The position numbers and the translations under genes were made by a program. 64,000 nt of DNA from Helicobacter_B zhangjianzhongii (lineage in GTDB: Bacteria > Campylobacterota > Campylobacteria > Campylobacterales > Helicobacteraceae). How positions within the stretch are numbered: the stretch's first letter is position 1; every line of letters begins with the position of its first letter. The notes beneath the pieces are model-generated. The model was given only the letters and a program-made list of their open reading frames with translations, did no database searches and was not told the DNA's origin. Positions 42,601-51,111 of the stretch are shown here, in pieces. Where the stretch lies: NCBI RefSeq assembly GCF_030249855.1, contig NZ_JANURN010000003.1, forward strand, positions 124,001-188,000. Reading direction: 5' to 3'.

Positions 42601-45600
42601 CGGCAAGATCAGCTCTACAGCCCAAGATGACACGCTGATTGTCGTTAGTGGCTTTAGAGAGACCACTGCCCAAGGCACACGCGATAGAGTAGAGGGGCAA
42701 AGGCAAGAAGTGGTGCATTCCGCGACTTTAAGCACGAGTGGGGGCATAGAGCTACAAGGCACAACGCAGCGCGGACTAGAGACAAGATGCGATGGCGATA
42801 AAGTCGGCGTGGGCTGCTTTGCTGATAAATCTATGCAGGGCAAGGTTAGCAATATCGTGCTAAGCACCGGAGGCAAGCTAGATTCTAACCTTAAGGCGAC
42901 AAATTTACAGCTCAATGTCGATGTGGATAAGGACTCTAGCTTTTTGGGCAGTGGCAAAACTTTAGAATCTAATGCTTCAAGCGTGGCATTAAACTTCGAG
43001 CTAGGCGGAGCAAGGCAGCAGGAGTTTGACATCACCGCCAAGCAGAAAAGCCACATCACGCTAAGCGCTTACGCTAAAGAGTCTTTGGCAAAGGATTCTA
43101 AGCCTTTGAAGCAAGCCCTAGAAGCCTCGCAGTATCAGGGCAAAATCACCGCAGATGACTCGCAAATAGATTCTACCCTAAGCAATATCACCGCAAGCGT
43201 GGATCTAAAAAACGGCGCGAAGCTCACAACCAGCGGAATCCTAACGCTTAAAGACACTTTCAATAGCATTAAGCTAGATGGCAAAGATACTGCCCTTAAT
43301 GTCGGCACGATTATCGCGGAAGATTTGAAAAATCTCACGCTAAGCGTGGGAAGTGAATCAAAGTTTAATGTTACAAACTTTGTGTTTAAAAAGGGAAATG
43401 TCAGCAGTAATCAATTCTATGGGCAAAATGTCTGGCTACAAGAGGGAGCAAAAGTAACGCTTGCAAATGGAGGCACGCTTAATCACAATCTCTACATCGA
43501 TGGCAAATCCACCTTTAGCACCACGCCAAATGAAGCGATACTAAGCGGGGGCAAAAAGCTCTCAATCGGCGGAGAATCTAGCTTTAGCATAGCAAGTGGC
43601 AATGGGACTTTGGGCGTGAATGAAAGCGGAGATACCATAATCCAAACAGAGATAGGCTCAAAGCTAGAGATTAAAAAGCTCCTAGCCAAAGGCGGAAGCA
43701 AGGTAATCATCGCGCTAGATTTGGACAAAGTGGAAAAGGACTCCAGCGCGCAAAAGCCCGCAAGCCAGCAGAAAAACTTCAGCATTGAAGCCCAAAATGG
43801 CAGCAATGTCTATGTCAATAGCTGGGATATGAACCGCGCTGGGTTTGATAATGGTAAGACAAGCCTAACTACTGATGAGAATTCTAGAATCCACTTTGGG
43901 ACACTAAAGCACGATATGGCACAGACAAACTACATCGCCCAGCCCATCAAGGCAAATCTCTCTATCTCCCAGCACCTAAGCCTAGAGAATGTCGGCAGAC
44001 CCACAGCGAGTGCTGGGAATAAAGCCGCGCCAAGTGGCACAGCTACAAATATGATGACTAGGGAAATCACAAGCGAGAGTGCCCCCACGCCCACCAATCA
44101 AGTAGAATCTAACTCCGATCCGCTAAAGCTCGCTGCACAAGCTGGCACGAGTGATGATAGATTCCACGCGCTAAAGCTAGAGGGCAACACTATGCAGGGC
44201 GGCGAAGTGCAAAACACAGGCAAAAATCTCACTCTAGAGAATGGCACGCGCATTGATGTCAAGCTTGATCAAAGTATCAAAGCAGAGTCTAGCGGCAAGC
44301 CCGGCGACTTCCAGCTCAATAAATACTACACGCTTATTTCAGCTGGAAGCATTACGGATAATCGCACGGATAAGCGGATCTACTTTAGCTTTGCCGGGGG
44401 CAATACGCCACTTTACTGGGTAACGCTTGTGGAAAATGGCGAAGTCAAAGTGAAATTTACCAAAGAAGATCCTAGTAGCTACAATGAGCTAAAGGGCTAT
44501 ATTGCAGATGATAAATTGCTAGAGATCCTAATCCAGCACAACCCCAAAGATGACTTTATCCAAATGGCAGGCACGGCAAATCAGCATAAAGAGCTAGATG
44601 GGTATCTAGCGCGTATCGATAATGACTTAGGCGAGATAGCACGCCACAGCGAGCTAGGCTTAAGCGATCAAATCCTGCTCGCCAATGACCAGAGCATAAA
44701 TGCTAGAATCGCCCAAGTGCAATACGCCCAAAGCCGCTTCAATGCTACACCTCTAGCTGGGCTTGCGCGCCTTGCTAGCAATGATAGCAAAGACATCGCC
44801 CTAGCTCTAAAATCCGCCCAAGAATCCGCCAAAGCCGCCCAAGAAGCGAGAAAGAAAAACGGCGCGTGGCTAAGCGTGGCTGGAGGTGGCTTTGCCAAGG
44901 GTGGGGAGAGCAAGGCAGCTATGGGATTTTATGGCACAAATGTGGGCTATGATAGGACATTTAGCTTTGGTGATGATAGCTTGATTATCGGGGCTATGGC
45001 TGGGTTTGGCGGCTCAAACTACTATGCCAAATCCCTAAATGACATCGCCAAGGTTGTGAATCTAGGACTTTATGGGCTCTACCAAAAAGGCGGCAATGAG
45101 ATCCAAAGCAACTTGTCTATAAGTATGATTATGGGCGAGCGCAGTCTAAGCGGCGTGCTAGGGAGCGAAAATCTCAAAGCCAACTCTCTAGGAGTGCTCT
45201 CACACACCTACTACAAATACCGCTTCGTGCTCAAAAAGGGCGAGAGATTTGACTCTATACTAAAGCCTGTGGGGCTACTAAGCTTTGGGCATAATGGCAT
45301 TGGCGCATACACAGGGACAAACTACAAGCAGCAAGCACTAAACGCCTTTAATCTAGGGCTAGGAGCTGGGGTAGAATACGCCATACTTGGCAGGAAGCAG
45401 TCCTATACACTCTCTTTCCTTGCTAGGCAGAATGTCTATAGCTCCGCAGATCAAATCTTTGTAAGCCTTAGCAATGCGCAAAACTCTATCGGCTATGAGA
45501 TAAATCCTATCAATCTCACTTTCCAGCTAGGCTTTATGGGCTCTGCACAGCTGGGGCGTGGATTTACCCTGCAATATGGGCTAGCTGGCGTAGCAGACAT

Positions 45601-45652
45601 CAAAGGCGGCTATGGCGGCAAGGCAGATGTGAAGCTGGAGTATAAATTCTAG
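39638..45652 (+). CDS. Giant autotransporter with S6/trypsin-like serine protease passenger
   Basis: A 2004-residue type Va secreted protein. A signal peptide (MKGLRISIALSALLLAQADA) is followed by a protease domain: FVITATHVV with the catalytic histidine (about residue 93), KGFDVSFARF likely around the aspartate, and SPGDSGSGFYI with the catalytic serine (about 279). A long repetitive beta-helix passenger spans to about 1650, and the C-terminal beta-barrel (from about 1720, GAWLSVAGGGFAKGG) ends in VKLEYKF. This is the SPATE/IgA-protease arrangement. Target is unknown. Few LES/DSS codons occur and no mosaic block is inserted. Expression may switch through the T15 tract. Confidence 0.88.
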   Translation: MKGLRISIALSALLLAQADAQIIYADTFFYRDFLDLGQNKGAFAAGAQGVVIESSKQPGVSMRFEAPIIDQSARSNNGNSTSLGRNFVITATHVVGSSGSSSDSLANASNVEIRRWGQTSYTIDTNNKSQNKGFDVSFARFNKYIVEGETEIFDAGLESDQGITASSPNPAKEAENLKKLKDYLQKNATDSNGNLIVFQAGSGRLSLFNAPGGGFKEAGIAAITGTRGGSLSGAIDFEKITYQNSKANENVDARGLQIVERTDLTWVNAISPGDSGSGFYIYDKTKQKWLLLGVTAQADFVGGGTSAIAVATKKDFEKFKESNEQNIDLGGLHTWTFDGNGFQNGSWIGKQQNKDIVFSSGGSMQVTGNIRLLDSGQTGGFVFKAGSNATASNPTTYKITSKNGQLYGFDGAGLDIEENVKVEWGLGFIKGNGTGDKRGVNDALHKVGKGTLVITTKYDTPPDDGKYGYLRVGDGKVVFDTESQAFNGVYLTSGRGTLELVNGKAQAFGAVKDPSQLDSTLPNHFILNQEHRDKLGIYFGNGGGNLDLKGNSLTLNAISSNDARANIINTDEKHTSTMTIEGLGYDKDKKTKTNEKADTIIHASFGQSTDSKKDNSSTNGNLNLVYKGDEKAATDENKAALVFDGNVNAKGLQVDSGKVVLQGHPTTHAYIRNQDIMTNLGKKNFLDLVIKAEGSKLPDWMDLSRPSTLEQPDWDHRVFKIGKIDLQSSRLDVGREATLEGNITADSSSAINFGGDIDHYIDKKDGENTTGNGFEYQQEVEKKKLKEATQKLANQTIHFKGSIDATGTTINSHIYDFNAKLDLKNSAKLNADFLTLDRETHASGAILTMNTNSSANVKNLIFKGLNGSANDIVNITGGSRLKVTESLGFEKSTFDLKNLSSIGGSSFTKPTNYDIFVKDSSQITGDSTDITGNVGVMNESSLTLKSITLKDISSTTGADSTQAQSTPESSKHKNSILVDGKNSSLSVSGKISSTAQDDTLIVVSGFRETTAQGTRDRVEGQRQEVVHSATLSTSGGIELQGTTQRGLETRCDGDKVGVGCFADKSMQGKVSNIVLSTGGKLDSNLKATNLQLNVDVDKDSSFLGSGKTLESNASSVALNFELGGARQQEFDITAKQKSHITLSAYAKESLAKDSKPLKQALEASQYQGKITADDSQIDSTLSNITASVDLKNGAKLTTSGILTLKDTFNSIKLDGKDTALNVGTIIAEDLKNLTLSVGSESKFNVTNFVFKKGNVSSNQFYGQNVWLQEGAKVTLANGGTLNHNLYIDGKSTFSTTPNEAILSGGKKLSIGGESSFSIASGNGTLGVNESGDTIIQTEIGSKLEIKKLLAKGGSKVIIALDLDKVEKDSSAQKPASQQKNFSIEAQNGSNVYVNSWDMNRAGFDNGKTSLTTDENSRIHFGTLKHDMAQTNYIAQPIKANLSISQHLSLENVGRPTASAGNKAAPSGTATNMMTREITSESAPTPTNQVESNSDPLKLAAQAGTSDDRFHALKLEGNTMQGGEVQNTGKNLTLENGTRIDVKLDQSIKAESSGKPGDFQLNKYYTLISAGSITDNRTDKRIYFSFAGGNTPLYWVTLVENGEVKVKFTKEDPSSYNELKGYIADDKLLEILIQHNPKDDFIQMAGTANQHKELDGYLARIDNDLGEIARHSELGLSDQILLANDQSINARIAQVQYAQSRFNATPLAGLARLASNDSKDIALALKSAQESAKAAQEARKKNGAWLSVAGGGFAKGGESKAAMGFYGTNVGYDRTFSFGDDSLIIGAMAGFGGSNYYAKSLNDIAKVVNLGLYGLYQKGGNEIQSNLSISMIMGERSLSGVLGSENLKANSLGVLSHTYYKYRFVLKKGERFDSILKPVGLLSFGHNGIGAYTGTNYKQQALNAFNLGLGAGVEYAILGRKQSYTLSFLARQNVYSSADQIFVSLSNAQNSIGYEINPINLTFQLGFMGSAQLGRGFTLQYGLAGVADIKGGYGGKADVKLEYKF

Positions 45653-46199
45653 CTTGACTCTGTGCTTGCGTGGATTTTATAGGTGGATATGCGTGAAAAG
45701 TGGATTCTAGTAAGCTATGGATTGCCACGCCACTGCTTCGCAGCGGCTCGCAAGTGAGAGAAAAAAGCTTGCAGACTAGAATCCACTTTTTTGTGTTTTG
45801 CTCATTAGGGGTATTGTCCAAAAGTGGATTCTAGGTGTTTTGTATGGATCGCCACGCTCGTTTCACTCGCTAGCAAATGACAGAAAATGGGCTTCATCAC
45901 TAGAATCCACTTTTTGCTAGCGGCGTTTTTCTCTCACTTGCGAGCCAAGACAGCGGCGCGGCAACCCACTCTCCCTATCTCCCCATCTCGTCATCGCGAG
46001 ACTTCCGCAAGGAAGTCGTGGCGATCCATAAATCCGCGAAAGCGGATTCTAGGGCGTGTGGTAAAAAAGTGGATTCTAGTAAGCTATGGATCACCACGCC
46101 GCTACTTCGCAGCGGCTCGCAAGTGAGAGAAAAAAGCTTGCGGACTAGAATCCACTTTTTTGTGTTTTGCTCGTTAGGGGTATTGTCCAAAAATGGATT
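45653..46199. repeat. Repeat-filled region with a 141-bp direct duplication
   Basis: Two copies of a near-identical unit lie at 45696-45836 and 46065-46206, each bounded by inverted 15-mers and carrying a GCGAG/GTGGC-family hairpin (left cores CCACTGC and CCGCTAC facing GCAGCGG). Between them is another palindrome at 46000-46017 (core GACTTCC/GGAAGTC). Open frames in this stretch are repeat products. The right copy runs into the stop of the next gene. Confidence 0.8.
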
Positions 46200-46994
46200 C
46201 TAGGTGTGCATATCCACAAGCGACAAAGAAAGGGGGAATAACTCCTTAGGCGACTTATCGCTAGCTACTTGCATACTATCAAGCCCAAGCTCATCGCTAT
46301 GCTCTTCTAAAAGCTCTTTTACGCGCGTATTCATCACAGCAAAATACGCACAAACTCTCTGGCTCTTAGCAGTGCCTTGCTGGCTAGATTCTGCTGGGCT
46401 AGATTCTTGCCAGATATAGCCGCTAATTGGTCCTAAATGCGGGAAAATCGCATAAAATTCAAGGCGGTTGCGCTTGGGTCTTGGAGCAAGCTGGACTAGA
46501 TGATCTGCGCCATCTTGACTAACAACAAGCGATATGACACCTTGCGTAAGAGACAGGGCTAGGGTGGCTAGCTCTTTGAAGTCATCTTTATGCGCACTAG
46601 CAAGCTGGGTGAGTAGAAAATCTTTTAACTCCTGTGTGAATGCCTGTGGGTTGCTGGAGAGCAGGCGCAAGTCATTTGCTTGGAGCTTTAGGGGGGCGTT
46701 TTTTAGCAGTGTGTCAATCTGGGGCTTTTGCACGAGATTGCTTATCACAATCTGCCCTGCGTGATTGCGCTGCATATTTGCATAGTAGCTTCTGCCTATT
46801 TCAAGCTTTGTGTGCGCAGTAGTCTGCAAGGTGGTATTGCCAAGCTTTAGGAGATAGGAGTTGCCTTGAGATTTGGCTAGGACTTTTAGCAGCACAGGGA
46901 GATTGGCATTAAAATGCTTAATGCCTTTGGATTCTAGCTTAGAATCCACCTTGCTGCCTGCTAGCTTATCGATTTGGCTAAGTTTATGGAGCAT
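46200..46994 (-). CDS. Uncharacterised protein downstream of coaBC
   Basis: A 264-residue soluble-looking protein that I do not recognise. It has SYLLKLGNTTLQTTAHTKLEIG and a central LRLLSSNPQAFTQELKDFLLTQL helix. A KVDSKLES peptide near residue 15 is a worn repeat. It starts 7 bp after coaBC. The weak similarity in layout to flagellar hook-length control proteins is not enough to name it. Its last codons lie in a duplicated repeat unit, so the C-terminus may be repeat-derived. Confidence 0.6.
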   Translation of the reverse strand: MLHKLSQIDKLAGSKVDSKLESKGIKHFNANLPVLLKVLAKSQGNSYLLKLGNTTLQTTAHTKLEIGRSYYANMQRNHAGQIVISNLVQKPQIDTLLKNAPLKLQANDLRLLSSNPQAFTQELKDFLLTQLASAHKDDFKELATLALSLTQGVISLVVSQDGADHLVQLAPRPKRNRLEFYAIFPHLGPISGYIWQESSPAESSQQGTAKSQRVCAYFAVMNTRVKELLEEHSDELGLDSMQVASDKSPKELFPLSLSLVDMHT

Positions 46995-47001
46995 AGCACA
47001 C

Positions 47002-48354
47002 CTATTTGGCTACTAGGCTCTCTTGGACAAAGCGAGCGATCTCATAGCTTAAAGCAAGCTTGCTGCTATGGGGCAGATGTGTCATAGCACTAGAGTCTAG
47101 ATTCTGGCGATTTAGCAAGATAAAGCGATTATGCGCTGCGCCAAAAGGGTTGGATTCTAGGGTGTTTAAGCACACTATCTCACAATCCTTGCCTCCACGC
47201 GCAATGGGCAAAAGCATAGCCCTAGCATTAGCAAGCCCTGCTTCAAGCGAGTCTTCTGCCTTAAAGCCCACTTTGACAAAGTCGCTAGAATCTAAGCTTG
47301 CTAGTATGTCTTGGGTGGATTCTAGGGTGATGTGCAGCTGCGTGGTTTGGGACTTTTTGATCTTGCTTGTAGCACTCTGCTTAGGCGCGAAATCCGCCAA
47401 AGCCGCCGCCATAAAGAGTATCACACGAGAATCTGTGTCTTTATGCTTGTCTCTAGCTTGCTGTGCTATATCTAGGAGAGCAAGCTTGTAGTCGCTATTT
47501 GTGCGCACCTCTAGCGTGCTAATCTCGCTAGGCAGCGGCGTGGGGAAATTAGAGCTAATGAGACTAACACGCGCCCCAAGACTATAAAGCGCGATAGCAA
47601 GCGCACTTGCTTGCAAGCCGCTAGAGTGGTTGGTGATCGCACGCACAGGATCAAGCATAGCACTTGAGCCTCCACCGGTGATACACACCTCCCTATCCTG
47701 CCAGAATCCATCTTGCTTGCTTGCTTTAAGCATAGCAAAGATGATTTGACTCATATCCGCTAGCGCGCCATCTCCTGTTGTCCCGCACGCTAGCCGCGCA
47801 CACTTTGGCGCAACGATCTGCACACCTTGTGCGGCTAGAGCGGTGAGATTAGCAGCAGTGGGCGTGGCGCGAAGCATTTGGGTATTCATAGCAGGGGCAC
47901 AGATGATTGGCGCATTTGTGGCAAGCAAGGTTTGGATAAGCAGTGTATCTGCTATGCCGTGTGCTAGCTTGGCTATGCTGCTAGCAGTAGCGGGGGCTAG
48001 GATACATAGCTCTGCCCACTGCGCATAGGCGATGTGATTGCAAGCTAGAGTAGGCTCATCGCTAGAATCCACCTTTTGCCTAGGCTCTGTGTGCATACTC
48101 CAATCCTCACTACCTTGGTGCAAGACCTTGGTATGTGTGATTGCCTCAAAGCTTAGAGGCGTGATAAATTTCAGCGCGCTCTCGCTCATCACCACCGCCA
48201 CTTTCACCCCAAGCTTAGTAAGCAAGCTCGCTAGATCTAGAGCCTTATAGGCTGCGATAGAGCCACTTACACAAAGCAAAATACGCCTTGGCATAGCAAC
48301 TTGCTCTAGCAGTGAAATAAGCGCATTAGATTCTGTGCTATAAGCCATATCCAC
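47002..48354 (-). CDS. coaBC: Bifunctional phosphopantothenoylcysteine decarboxylase / phosphopantothenate-cysteine ligase
   Basis: A 450-residue coenzyme A enzyme. The N-terminal flavoprotein (CoaC) has LLCVSGSIAAYKALDLASLL, the catalytic-region HIAYAQWAEL (usually DASLS-like) and PAMNTQMLRATPTAANL. The C-terminal CoaB has VCITGGGSSAMLDPVRAITNHSSG and VKVGFKAE. A short QKVDSSDEP peptide at about residue 91 is a small repeat insertion in a loop of the flavoprotein domain. The gene probably starts at the listed ATG; an internal M near residue 17 is possible. Confidence 0.9.
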   Translation of the reverse strand: MDMAYSTESNALISLLEQVAMPRRILLCVSGSIAAYKALDLASLLTKLGVKVAVVMSESALKFITPLSFEAITHTKVLHQGSEDWSMHTEPRQKVDSSDEPTLACNHIAYAQWAELCILAPATASSIAKLAHGIADTLLIQTLLATNAPIICAPAMNTQMLRATPTAANLTALAAQGVQIVAPKCARLACGTTGDGALADMSQIIFAMLKASKQDGFWQDREVCITGGGSSAMLDPVRAITNHSSGLQASALAIALYSLGARVSLISSNFPTPLPSEISTLEVRTNSDYKLALLDIAQQARDKHKDTDSRVILFMAAALADFAPKQSATSKIKKSQTTQLHITLESTQDILASLDSSDFVKVGFKAEDSLEAGLANARAMLLPIARGGKDCEIVCLNTLESNPFGAAHNRFILLNRQNLDSSAMTHLPHSSKLALSYEIARFVQESLVAK

Positions 48355-48643
48355 ACGATCCTTATAAAGAGAAGTTATCCTGCGATTGTAGCCGATTTGC
48401 GTGGGATTTGCTAGCAGATATACTAGAATCCACTTTTTACACTTTAGCCATTGGGACTCTAAGATTGTGGTGCTAGATTGGGGCTTTCAAGGCATTTATC
48501 TAGTCGATGATGAGCAAGCCCGCGCCGCAAAATCCGTAGCCCACAAGCCCGCCCTAGAATCTCACATTGGCTTTATCTTTCTTGTCTATACTTGCAGCGT
48601 TTATGGATTTTTCTATAAACTACACCACTTTAAAGGATTAGAA

Positions 48644-49084
48644 ATGAACACATTGCGATCAGTTATCGTAGCGACAAGTGTTGTGGCGTGTGGATTTAGC
48701 ATAAGCTTTGGCGCGGATTTTAGCAAGCTTAGCGATGAAGCGTTGGTGAAGAAAGTCGCAAGCCTAAGCGCGCAAGATGAGCCAGAGTTTGTAATGGAAG
48801 TGCATAAGCGACTAAAGGCAAAAGATGAGCCACAGGCGAAAGCATTTAGAGACGCTATCCACCAAGCACGCAAAGCCGCGCACGATAAGCTATCTAAAGA
48901 GCAGCGACAAAGCCGCGCAGTAGAAGTGTGCAAAGCTATGCAGAAAAAGACAGATTCTATGAGTGGCAAGGAGATTAGAGAAGCGGGGCTGAAAATCCAC
49001 GCCGACTGCGAGAGGCTAAAAGAGTCCAAACGCAAAGAGTCAAAATGCCACAATCATAAAGATAAGCCCAAAAAGGACAAATAG
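48644..49084 (+). CDS. DUF1104-like periplasmic protein
   Basis: A 146-residue exported protein. Start set at the ATG preceded by AAAGGA because the longer upstream frame is repeat. A signal peptide (MNTLRSVIVATSVVACGFSISFG) is followed by a helical domain LSDEALVKKVASLSAQDEPEFVMEVHKRL and a lysine-rich tail (about the last 20 residues). It resembles DUF1104 proteins of Helicobacter and Campylobacter. It precedes a two-component system by 4 bp, so it may be a periplasmic sensor accessory like CpxP; that is inference. Confidence 0.65.
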   Translation: MNTLRSVIVATSVVACGFSISFGADFSKLSDEALVKKVASLSAQDEPEFVMEVHKRLKAKDEPQAKAFRDAIHQARKAAHDKLSKEQRQSRAVEVCKAMQKKTDSMSGKEIREAGLKIHADCERLKESKRKESKCHNHKDKPKKDK

Positions 49085-49088
49085 CACA

Positions 49089-49793
49089 ATGGCAGCAAAA
49101 CTCCTGCTTGTAGAAGATGATGTGCTGCTCTCTAGTATGCTTACTTCTATCTTACAGGAGAAGGGCTTTAGCGTGTGCTTGTGCGAAGATGTGCAAAGTG
49201 CTATGGAGGTGGGATATGAAGAGCATTTTGACCTCTATATCTTTGATGTGAAACTCCCAAGCGGTGATGTGCAAAAAGTGGATTCTAGCCTAGAATCTAA
49301 TGGCTTTACTCTCCTGCGCTATCTACGCGAAGCTGGCAAAACTAGCCCTGCGATTATGCTCACTTCTCTCGCCCAAGCTAGCGATGTCAAAGAGGGCTTT
49401 GAGTCTGGCTGTGATGATTATATCCGCAAGCCTTTTGATGTAGAAGAGCTGCTGCTGCGTATCAACTCCTTGCTAAAGCGACCATTTTACCACCAAGACT
49501 CTCCCACAATCACGCTGCATAACGGCGTGCGCTTTGACTGCATACAAAAGACGCTCTACTCCCCACAAGGCGAGCTAATCGCGCTGACAAACAAAGAGCG
49601 CGAGCTTTTAGCCCTGCTTGTGCAAAAAAGAGGGCAGTTTGTCTCTCAAGATGAGATATTTGAGCGCGTATGGAGCTATGATGAGACCCCTACAAGTATG
49701 GCTCTGCGCGTGTATGTGAAAAATCTGCGCAAGATTTTGGGGAAAGAGAGCATTATCACGCAGCGATTTTGCGGCTACTGCTACAAGGCATAA
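49089..49793 (+). CDS. OmpR-family response regulator with a repeat in the receiver domain
   Basis: A 234-residue regulator. The receiver has LLLVEDDVLLSSML, phosphoacceptor D53 in YIFDVKLPSGD, TSL and YIRKPFD; the winged helix ends SIITQRFCGYCYKA. Directly after SGD is an 11-residue insert, VQKVDSSLESN, that equals the genome repeat; without it the text SGD-GFTLLRYLRE is the family norm. The insert lies in the loop behind the phosphorylation site. The kinase gene starts 1 bp after the stop. Confidence 0.85.
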   Translation: MAAKLLLVEDDVLLSSMLTSILQEKGFSVCLCEDVQSAMEVGYEEHFDLYIFDVKLPSGDVQKVDSSLESNGFTLLRYLREAGKTSPAIMLTSLAQASDVKEGFESGCDDYIRKPFDVEELLLRINSLLKRPFYHQDSPTITLHNGVRFDCIQKTLYSPQGELIALTNKERELLALLVQKRGQFVSQDEIFERVWSYDETPTSMALRVYVKNLRKILGKESIITQRFCGYCYKA

Positions 49794-49794
49794 A

Positions 49795-51111
49795 ATGCGC
49801 TCCACAATGTCTAAAAGCGCGAAGTTTCATAAAAGCATTGTATATATCCTAGCTCTTTACCTTGGCACAAGTATCGTGCTACTTGGCGTGATATGCTCTG
49901 TGATGTATCACAAAGGCTTGCAAAATCTCAAAGCCAGCCAAGTAGCACAAATGCGCGATGACTTTATGAAAATCGCCACGATCCTCTATGAGCATAACAA
50001 TGTGCAAAAAGCTAAAAATGAGCTACAAAGCGCGATAGATACGCCATTTGCCCTAGTGGATTCTAGTGGAGTGATCCTACTTAGCACCATAGATGATGAT
50101 CTCTCCACAATCACGCAACGCATTGCAAAAGAGCCGATTGCGCGCGTGGGGGAGAAGCTCTTTGTCGATCATAGATTTTTGCGACATATCCCGCCACCTA
50201 GTCAAAAACTCCCAAAAAAGATCTTCCACTATGTCGATAGCCTGCATATCCGCGTGATTTTGCAAGGCTACAATATCGATGATACCCTGCCCTTGCCATT
50301 TTTCTCACACCCTCCCACACAGCTAGACCTAGCATTTATTGATATACCCAAAGAAGTGCGCAAGCTAAAGGTAGAGATCTTGCTCTATTTTGCCATTGCT
50401 ATCGTGCTTATGGGGATAATCGCCTACTATCTTACGCGCCTAGCCCTCACACCCATACGAGAAAAAATCCAAGCCCTAGAACGCTTCATCAAAGACTCCA
50501 CGCACGAGATCAACACCCCTCTTAGTGTGATTCTAATGAGCGTGCAGACCTTTGATACTAGCAATCTTAGTGAAAGCAATCTCACCAAACTCCAGCATAT
50601 CAAGCTCTCTGCCCAAAATCTCAACCACCTCTACCAGAATCTTATTTTCCTAAACTTCTATCAAGGCAAGGGCGTGCTACAACAAATCGATATGCAAGGG
50701 CTTGTAGAGCGAAGGCTAGAGTATTTCAGCGCACTTTTTGCGCAAAAATCCCTTACAATCATCAAAGATCTAGCCCCAGCCTTTTTATACGCAAACTATG
50801 ATGAAATTGTCATTTTGCTTGATAATCTCCTAAGTAATGCGATGAAATACAACACAAAGGGCGGCAGCATTAGTATAAAGCTCTGTAAGCTAGAATCCAC
50901 TTTTACACTCATCATCACTGATAGCGGCTACGGGCTAGAATCTAGCCAGATAGAGCAGATTTTCACGCGCTACACGCGCTACCACGAGAGTCAAGGTGGC
51001 TTTGGCATAGGGCTATGCCTTGTGAAAGAAATCGCCACGCGCTATGGGATAACTATTAGCGTGGAGAGTGAAGTGGGCAAGGGCACGCGATTTTGCTTAT
51101 CGTGGCAGTAG
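49795..51111 (+). CDS. Sensor histidine kinase
   Basis: A 438-residue membrane kinase. Membrane segments at about residues 15-38 and 196-215 flank a periplasmic domain. The H-box is FIKDSTHEINTPLSVIL, N-box LLDNLLSNAMKYN and G-box GGFGIGLCLVKEIA. The regulator gene precedes it and the DUF1104-like gene precedes both. A non-mosaic VDSSG codon cluster occurs. Signal unknown. It converges on the GT9 gene with a 15-bp overlap. Confidence 0.85.
   Translation: MRSTMSKSAKFHKSIVYILALYLGTSIVLLGVICSVMYHKGLQNLKASQVAQMRDDFMKIATILYEHNNVQKAKNELQSAIDTPFALVDSSGVILLSTIDDDLSTITQRIAKEPIARVGEKLFVDHRFLRHIPPPSQKLPKKIFHYVDSLHIRVILQGYNIDDTLPLPFFSHPPTQLDLAFIDIPKEVRKLKVEILLYFAIAIVLMGIIAYYLTRLALTPIREKIQALERFIKDSTHEINTPLSVILMSVQTFDTSNLSESNLTKLQHIKLSAQNLNHLYQNLIFLNFYQGKGVLQQIDMQGLVERRLEYFSALFAQKSLTIIKDLAPAFLYANYDEIVILLDNLLSNAMKYNTKGGSISIKLCKLESTFTLIITDSGYGLESSQIEQIFTRYTRYHESQGGFGIGLCLVKEIATRYGITISVESEVGKGTRFCLSWQ

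Noticed and set aside
42079..43806. Long minus-strand frames within the autotransporter gene
   Set aside because: Shadows of a long biased passenger domain; no start signals or motifs.
45600..46190. Pair of minus-strand frames (71-73 aa) with the same sequence
   Set aside because: They are the 141-bp duplication read through; no ribosome-binding site and no family resemblance.
48401..48643. 81-residue N-terminal extension of the DUF1104-like protein
   Set aside because: It is repeat sequence; the ATG at 48644 has a ribosome-binding site and opens a signal peptide.
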